A stretch of DNA of 52,360 nucleotides from Collinsella sp. (GTDB lineage: Bacteria > Actinomycetota > Coriobacteriia > Coriobacteriales > Coriobacteriaceae), in assembly GCA_019414465.1 (NCBI GenBank), contig DXLY01000005.1, positions 1 to 52,360 of the forward strand, read 5' to 3'. The notes below the pieces were generated by a model, which was not told the origin of the DNA, ran no database searches, and saw nothing but the letters and a program-made list of their open reading frames with translations. Made by a program: the position numbers and the translations under genes. Shown here piece by piece: positions 47,933 through 52,360 of this stretch. How positions within the stretch are numbered: the stretch's first letter is position 1; each line of letters begins with the position of its first letter.

Positions 47933-49369
47933 TTAGGCCTCCTCGCCGGTCGCGCCAACGCCATCCGCGCCCGCAGCCGCCAGGTCAACGCCCTCGGCAA
48001 CCGTCGCCACGGCGTCACCCGGCCAAGCGACCTTGGTCAGGTCGGCCGCGGCCAGAGACTCGGCACTCACGGCATCCTCGCCCTGCTCCAGCACACGGCG
48101 ACGCAGGGCGGCGGATAGCGCGTGCGCCCACAGGCCCTCGGCCTCGGCCAGACGCTGTGTGGCGGGAGCGTCGGAGAGCAGGCCCTCGGGCGTATAGCAA
48201 ATGACGCTCGAGCGCTTAACGAACTCTTCGACCGAAAGCGGGTTGGAGAACATGGCCGTGCCGCCGGTCGGCAGCGTGTGGTTGGGGCCGGCAACATAAT
48301 CGCCGAGCGGCTCGGAGCTCCAGGCGCCCACAAAGATGGCGCCGGCGTTGCGAATGCCGCCGAGCAGGCCCATCGCGTCCTTGCAGTGCAGCTCAAGGTG
48401 CTCGGGCGCCACGGTGTTCACGGCCTCGACGGCGGCAGCCATGTCGGCGGCCACCACGATGGTGCCTTCGTTATCGAGCGAGGCGCGTGTGATCTCGGCA
48501 CGCGGGGACTGCGCTACCAGAATGTCGATACCAGCCTCGACCTCGCGCGCAAACTGCTCGTCGCAGGTCACCAGATAGCAGGCTGCCAGCGGATCGTGCT
48601 CGGCCTGGGCCATCAGGTCGGCCGCGACCACCATGGGCTTGGCCGTGGCATCGGCAAGTACGCAGACCTCGGAAGGGCCAGCGACCATGTCGATTCCCAC
48701 GTCGCCCGAGACAATCTGCTTGGCCGCGGCGACAAAGGCGTTGCCCGGGCCGGTGATCTTGTCGACGCGCGGAATGGTCTCGGTGCCGTACGCCAGCGCG
48801 GCCACGGCCTGAGCGCCGCCCACCATATAGATCTCGTCCACGCCGCCGAGCTTGGCAGCCGCAAGCGTATAGGGGCTGATCAGGCCATCTTTTTGCGGAG
48901 GAGTCACCATGACCACGCGCTTGACGCCGGCAACCTTGGCGGGAATGGCATTCATGAGCACCGTGGAGGGATATTGCGCGCGACCGCCCGGCACGTAGAT
49001 GCCGGCCGCCGCGAGCGGGGTCACCTTAACGCCGAGCATCGTGCCATCTGCGCGCGTGGTAAACCAGCTCTGCTCGACCTCGCGCTGGTGAAACTCGCGA
49101 ATCTGGCGCGCGGCCTTCTCGAGCGCCGCGACAAACGCGGGGTCGAGGTCTTCGAGCGCGGCATCGATCTGCTCCTGCGGCAGGCGGAAGCTCTGCAGCT
49201 CAACACCGTCAAAGCGCTGACAGTAATCGCGCACTGCGGCATCGCCGTTGGCGCGCACGTTGGCCACGATATCGCGGGCGGCGTCGACGATGTTTTGCGG
49301 CAGCACGCCCTTGCGGTTGAGCTGGTTGGTAACGAGGCGCTCACCGGGAGCAAGCTTGATGGTCTTCAT
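47933..49369 (-). CDS. hisD: Histidinol dehydrogenase
   Basis: 478 residues from the ATG at 49369. GPSEVCVLADATA, AQAEHDP, and TVAPEHLELHCKD with the catalytic His pair; GPNHTLPTGG signature. Oxidises histidinol twice to histidine with NAD. A Gly/Ala-rich C-terminal tail of about 25 residues is extra. A 106-bp gap separates it from hisZG. Confidence 0.95.
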   Translation of the reverse strand: MKTIKLAPGERLVTNQLNRKGVLPQNIVDAARDIVANVRANGDAAVRDYCQRFDGVELQSFRLPQEQIDAALEDLDPAFVAALEKAARQIREFHQREVEQSWFTTRADGTMLGVKVTPLAAAGIYVPGGRAQYPSTVLMNAIPAKVAGVKRVVMVTPPQKDGLISPYTLAAAKLGGVDEIYMVGGAQAVAALAYGTETIPRVDKITGPGNAFVAAAKQIVSGDVGIDMVAGPSEVCVLADATAKPMVVAADLMAQAEHDPLAACYLVTCDEQFAREVEAGIDILVAQSPRAEITRASLDNEGTIVVAADMAAAVEAVNTVAPEHLELHCKDAMGLLGGIRNAGAIFVGAWSSEPLGDYVAGPNHTLPTGGTAMFSNPLSVEEFVKRSSVICYTPEGLLSDAPATQRLAEAEGLWAHALSAALRRRVLEQGEDAVSAESLAAADLTKVAWPGDAVATVAEGVDLAAAGADGVGATGEEA

Positions 49370-49475
49370 ATCGGTATCCCCTATCGGTCGAGGTTGCGTT
49401 TGAAAAAACGAGAGGCCGGGCGGCGGCGCCAATCGGCCCGCAGCCCAGACGTTGGGACGCCCGTGCGTGCTCGCG

Positions 49476-51191
49476 CTATTGTGCCGAGCCCGCGACGGGC
49501 TCAAAATGCTTGTCCTTCACGGCCGCGGCCAGGCGATCTGCCAGGTTGCGCACGCGCGGATCCAGGCGAGCGGCACCCGGGTTGACAAAGAAGCGGGCCG
49601 TGCAGTCCATAATGCGACCAGTAATAACCAGGTCGTTGTCGCGTAGCGTGGCACCCGTGGCGGTAACGTCCACGATGCGATCGGTCATGCCGACGATGGG
49701 GCCCAGCTCGATGTTACCGTGCAGCGAGACGATATCGGCATTCACGCCGCGCTCGGCATACCAGGCACTCGCGATGCGCGGGTACTTGGTGGCCACACGA
49801 AGCGACCCGCGGCGGGCGTAGTTGCGCTCGGCCTGGCCGGCGCGCCATGCAGGCTCCGCCTCGATAAACGTGCACAGGCCGTAGCCCAGATCGACCAGCT
49901 GCAGCAGGTTGAGGTCGGCCTCGATAAGCGAGTCCCAACCGCAGATGCCGCAGTCGGCGCCGCCGCAGCCCACAAAGGCGGGCGCATCGCTGGGACGCAC
50001 GATGACAAACTCGATATCGCCGACCGCGCCCTCGCCGGCACGCGTGTCGCGACCGCGCACGATGAGATGACGACCGGGATCGCGCAGCTCAGAGACATCC
50101 AAGCCCGCGGACTCAAGCACGTCGAGCGTGTCGGCCTTGAGCGAGCCCTTGGGCACGGCAATGCGCAGCGGACCCTCGGCGCCACGGCCCGCGGCGTGAT
50201 CGCCATCGGAAGCGGCATCCTCGGCCGAGGTGCGCGCGGCCTCCAGACGCTCGAGCGAAAAGGCGAAGCCCGCCGCCGGCACTTCGATGCCGTCGCCAAA
50301 TGCGCCGGTAAAAATGGAATCGTAGCGTCCGCCCGAACCGACCGGATCGGGCAGTCCGCCGGCATAGGCCTTAAAGACCAGGCCTGTGTAGTAATCGAAA
50401 GAGTTCATGATAGAGAAGTCGAACGACAGCACCTGGGCCTCCTCGGGGGCCAGGCCCTCGACCAGGGCACGCAGCTCGCGCGTAAGCGGCGCGACAATGC
50501 CCGCCGCCTCCAGCAGCGCGTCCACGCGGTCGAGTACCTCGGCACCGCCGTGCAGACGCGGCAGCTCGCTAATGGCGGCCTTGACGGCATCGGACTCCGC
50601 ACTTGCCGCCACGCGGGCATCGAGGCCCACAAAGTCGTTGGCGTGCACGCAGCACAGGGCCTCGGCGGCCAGCTCGCGATCCTCGCATGCCGCGAGCAGC
50701 TCCTTAAACGGACGCACGCTACCTGCGATAATGCGCGCACCGGGAAGTGCCAGCTTGCGCACGGCCTCGGCGACCAGTGAGACAATCTCGACATCGCCCG
50801 CGGTGTCGCCCGCGCCGATAAGCTCAAAGCCCAGCTGTGTAAACTGACGCGAGCCACCGGCATTGCGCTGGCACTCGCGGACCACCGGCGCCTCGTAGCG
50901 CAGGCGCAGCGGCAGATCGGCCGCGCGCATGCGAGTCGAAACCAGGCGAACGATCGGCAGTGTGTTGTCGGGACGGACCACCAGCAGGCGGCCGTCATCG
51001 TCAAAGAGCTTAAACGGCGTGTCCGCAATGCGGCCGCCTTCCTCGAGCGAACCCTTGTCCTCGAGCAGCGGCGTCTCGACCGGAAGGTAATGATGCTCCC
51101 TGAAGCAGCCCTTCACCGTCAGCGCAATCTCCTCGCGCGCCTGAGCCTCCTCGGGCAATATGTCCCGGAATCCCCACGGTGTGGCCGTCAT
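49476..51191 (-). CDS. hisZG: HisZ-HisG fusion, ATP phosphoribosyltransferase
   Basis: 571 residues. First part (about 1-330) is HisZ, a class II histidyl-tRNA-synthetase-like regulatory subunit: PWGFRDILPEEAQ, RPDNTLPIVRL, RQFTQLGFELIG, FDYYTGLVFKAY. A short Asp/Ala/Gly-rich linker is followed by short-form HisG (about 345-571): RIAVPKGSL, IEADLNLLQLVDLGYG, VGMTDRIVDVTATG. HisZ and HisG are usually separate and form a hetero-octamer, so the fusion would fix the ratio. Catalyses the first, histidine-inhibited step. GAGGAGG precedes the ATG; it leads the operon. Confidence 0.9.
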   Translation of the reverse strand: MTATPWGFRDILPEEAQAREEIALTVKGCFREHHYLPVETPLLEDKGSLEEGGRIADTPFKLFDDDGRLLVVRPDNTLPIVRLVSTRMRAADLPLRLRYEAPVVRECQRNAGGSRQFTQLGFELIGAGDTAGDVEIVSLVAEAVRKLALPGARIIAGSVRPFKELLAACEDRELAAEALCCVHANDFVGLDARVAASAESDAVKAAISELPRLHGGAEVLDRVDALLEAAGIVAPLTRELRALVEGLAPEEAQVLSFDFSIMNSFDYYTGLVFKAYAGGLPDPVGSGGRYDSIFTGAFGDGIEVPAAGFAFSLERLEAARTSAEDAASDGDHAAGRGAEGPLRIAVPKGSLKADTLDVLESAGLDVSELRDPGRHLIVRGRDTRAGEGAVGDIEFVIVRPSDAPAFVGCGGADCGICGWDSLIEADLNLLQLVDLGYGLCTFIEAEPAWRAGQAERNYARRGSLRVATKYPRIASAWYAERGVNADIVSLHGNIELGPIVGMTDRIVDVTATGATLRDNDLVITGRIMDCTARFFVNPGAARLDPRVRNLADRLAAAVKDKHFEPVAGSAQ

Positions 51192-51227
51192 CTGGTGAGC
51201 CTCCTCATGCTGTGTTTCATATAGAGC

Positions 51228-51259
51228 AGAAGACCGGCATAGCTCCGCCGGTCTTCTGG
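51228..51259 (-). terminator. Hairpin before hisZG: terminator or attenuator
   Basis: Perfect 12-bp stem (CAGAAGACCGGC at 51228-51239, GCCGGTCTTCTG at 51248-51259) with 8-nt loop lies 37 bp before the hisZG start. It lacks a T-run on the minus strand. It could end the upstream epimerase transcript or regulate the his leader. The 51260-51361 region shows nothing else clear. Confidence 0.5.
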
Positions 51260-51361
51260 GTACTTTAGCATACTAGAGTGTTTGCGGGGAGAATCGTCCT
51301 CCTCGGCTCACACCGTATTCATTTGGAAACATAGGAGCGGATTGTCGCAACCCAACACCAC

Positions 51362-52198
51362 CTAGACGCCAATCGCACGACGATACTCTGCCATTACCTG
51401 CGCATCGGCAGCTGCGGGGTCGGCAAAATAGCGCCAGTCATAGGTCTCGGCCGAAACAACCCCGCGATAGCCGCGCGCCACCAGCCTATCCAGGTCGGCG
51501 CGCATATCGCGGTCGCCGTCACCCCAGGCAAGATGCGTCGTGCCATCTGCCGCAACATCGACAAAATGCACGTGGGCGACATCATCGCCAAGCAGATCGA
51601 AATAATCGTCGATGGTATCCCCCGCCACCGCCATAGCGCCCAAATCCAGACATGCCTTAAGTGCCGGATGATCAACTGCCTCGATCATGCGCTTCGTATC
51701 GGCTGCCGAGTTCACGATCATCGACTCAACCGGCTGTAGGGCCTCGAGCACCAGTCGCACGCCGCGCTCTCCCGCATGCTCGGCAATCGCACGCAGCATC
51801 GAGGCGCTGCGACCCCACGCGTCCTCGATCGGCTCGTTCAAAAATGCCCAGCCGCTCGAGACCATGACCTGCTCGGCTCCAAGTTCCGCCGCGATATCTA
51901 CAACGTTCTTAAAGTACGCGAGCGTGCGGGCACGCGCCTCATTCCCGCGCGCCGCGATATTCCACGGCTTGGGGTTGTTCTGTTCGGGACAAAGCCCCAC
52001 AATCCGAACCCCATACCGCTGTGATAGCTCCCGCACCTGCTCGAGCGAATCGTATCCATGGCAATCGACATACAGATGCATCGCCCCGGTCCAAAGCTCG
52101 CAACACGTGTAGCCCGAAGCCGACGCCGAAGAAAAGAACTCCTCAAGGTCAAAATAACGATGGCTGATATTCATGACGGCAAGCTGGGGATAGCTCAT
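51362..52198 (-). CDS. FrlC-like sugar-phosphate isomerase/epimerase
   Basis: 278 residues from the ATG at 52198 (GGAGAG upstream); a longer frame to 52258 lacks support. TIM barrel of the xylose-isomerase-like family: CELWTGAMH, LCPEQNN, LEALQPVES, CLDLGAMA, HVHFVDVAA and SAETYDWRY carry metal-binding Glu/Asp/His. Closest in style to fructoselysine 3-epimerase (FrlC). The next gene upstream is a possible SIS-domain sugar enzyme, which supports an Amadori-sugar use. Specificity not settled. Confidence 0.8.
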   Translation of the reverse strand: MSYPQLAVMNISHRYFDLEEFFSSASASGYTCCELWTGAMHLYVDCHGYDSLEQVRELSQRYGVRIVGLCPEQNNPKPWNIAARGNEARARTLAYFKNVVDIAAELGAEQVMVSSGWAFLNEPIEDAWGRSASMLRAIAEHAGERGVRLVLEALQPVESMIVNSAADTKRMIEAVDHPALKACLDLGAMAVAGDTIDDYFDLLGDDVAHVHFVDVAADGTTHLAWGDGDRDMRADLDRLVARGYRGVVSAETYDWRYFADPAAADAQVMAEYRRAIGV

Positions 52199-52271
52199 AA
52201 TTACTCTCCAACCCAAGCGAGGCCCCGTTCCATATAGGAGCGAGGCCCAATTACACAAACGTTATTTGCTC

Positions 52272-52360
52272 TTAGTAGTCGAACTGGTGATAGTAGCGAC
52301 GGTAGTTGAGGTTGTGCTTGGTGACCGTCTCGTAGTAGCGAGCCAGGCGGTCGGTCACGA
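52272..52360 (-). CDS. Partial gene, C-terminus of a probable SIS-domain sugar enzyme
   Basis: Only the last 29 codons are inside the window; the start is beyond the right edge. The end reads VTDRLARYYETVTKH and then NYRRYYHQFDY, ending in an aromatic/charged YxxxxxY pattern like SIS-domain aldose/ketose isomerases and deglycases. The stop is at 52272-52274. The FrlC-like gene follows after 73 bp. Low certainty on family. Confidence 0.45.
   Translation of the reverse strand, partial: VTDRLARYYETVTKHNLNYRRYYHQFDY

Noticed and set aside
35281..51334. 12-bp TTGGAAACATAG at 35281-35292 and 51323-51334
   Set aside because: Identical 12-mers are expected by chance in 52 kb; no further matching context.

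Overview
The window looks like a chromosome segment of a Collinsella-like Coriobacteriia (Actinomycetota). It is GC-rich, has strong AGGAGG-type ribosome binding sites, encodes a fused HisZ-HisG protein in a split histidine operon, and has a CydDC-type double ABC exporter, a DUF4342 protein and a long-tailed DivIC/FtsB protein. The genus is inferred from gene content and style; no marker was searched.

Layout. Positions 1-7400 are accessory: a DUF1778/GNAT toxin-antitoxin pair with its own operator dyad, three tandem calcineurin-like phosphoesterases, a small CxxC lipobox-free protein, and a 1114-residue cell-wall protein with a CAP domain between two Ala-rich coiled coils. Positions 7443-25234 hold the most unusual part, an island built from two modules of the same design. 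In each, a plus-strand gene for a methyltransferase-like/HsdS-like fusion that seems catalytically dead diverges from a long minus-strand operon. Module B (7443-18034) has a membrane protein, a one-helix peptide, a ClpX-like unfoldase, an unknown 219-residue protein, a helicase fused to a PD-(D/E)xK-like nuclease, and a large protein that may carry a MID-PIWI fold. Module A (18106-25234) has a CxxC protein, a soluble VirD4/TraG-like ATPase, a ClpP protease, an unknown 275-residue protein, an HNH nuclease pseudogene and an unknown 205-residue protein. The ClpX and ClpP halves sit in different modules, and both divergent promoters contain TTCTA/TAGAA dyads, so the two modules may be one system. 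No integrase, relaxase or rRNA was seen. An AbiE-type toxin-antitoxin pair (25304-26833) follows the island.

From 27389 the window is ordinary chromosome: DUF4342 protein, an OmpR-type two-component system, a VOC protein with an orphan PTS IIB, a TPR-like membrane protein, tRNA-Leu(UAA), ppx/gppA, divIC/ftsB, eno, mazG, a YfcE-like phosphoesterase, a standalone LarC C-terminal domain, the CydDC-like exporter, a YgbA-type cysteine protein and a PHP histidinol phosphatase. This runs convergently into a ten-gene minus-strand operon hisZG-hisD-hisC-hisB-hisH-hisA-hisF-hisI-(small gene)-hisE. The right edge has a FrlC-like epimerase and the tail of a probable SIS-domain protein.

Intergenic long palindromes (26953-27132, 31924-31994, 37548-37617, 43822-43907, 46173-46214) occur only in the ordinary part, not in the island. 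Together with the island's unusual gene set, this fits acquisition of the island by transfer.
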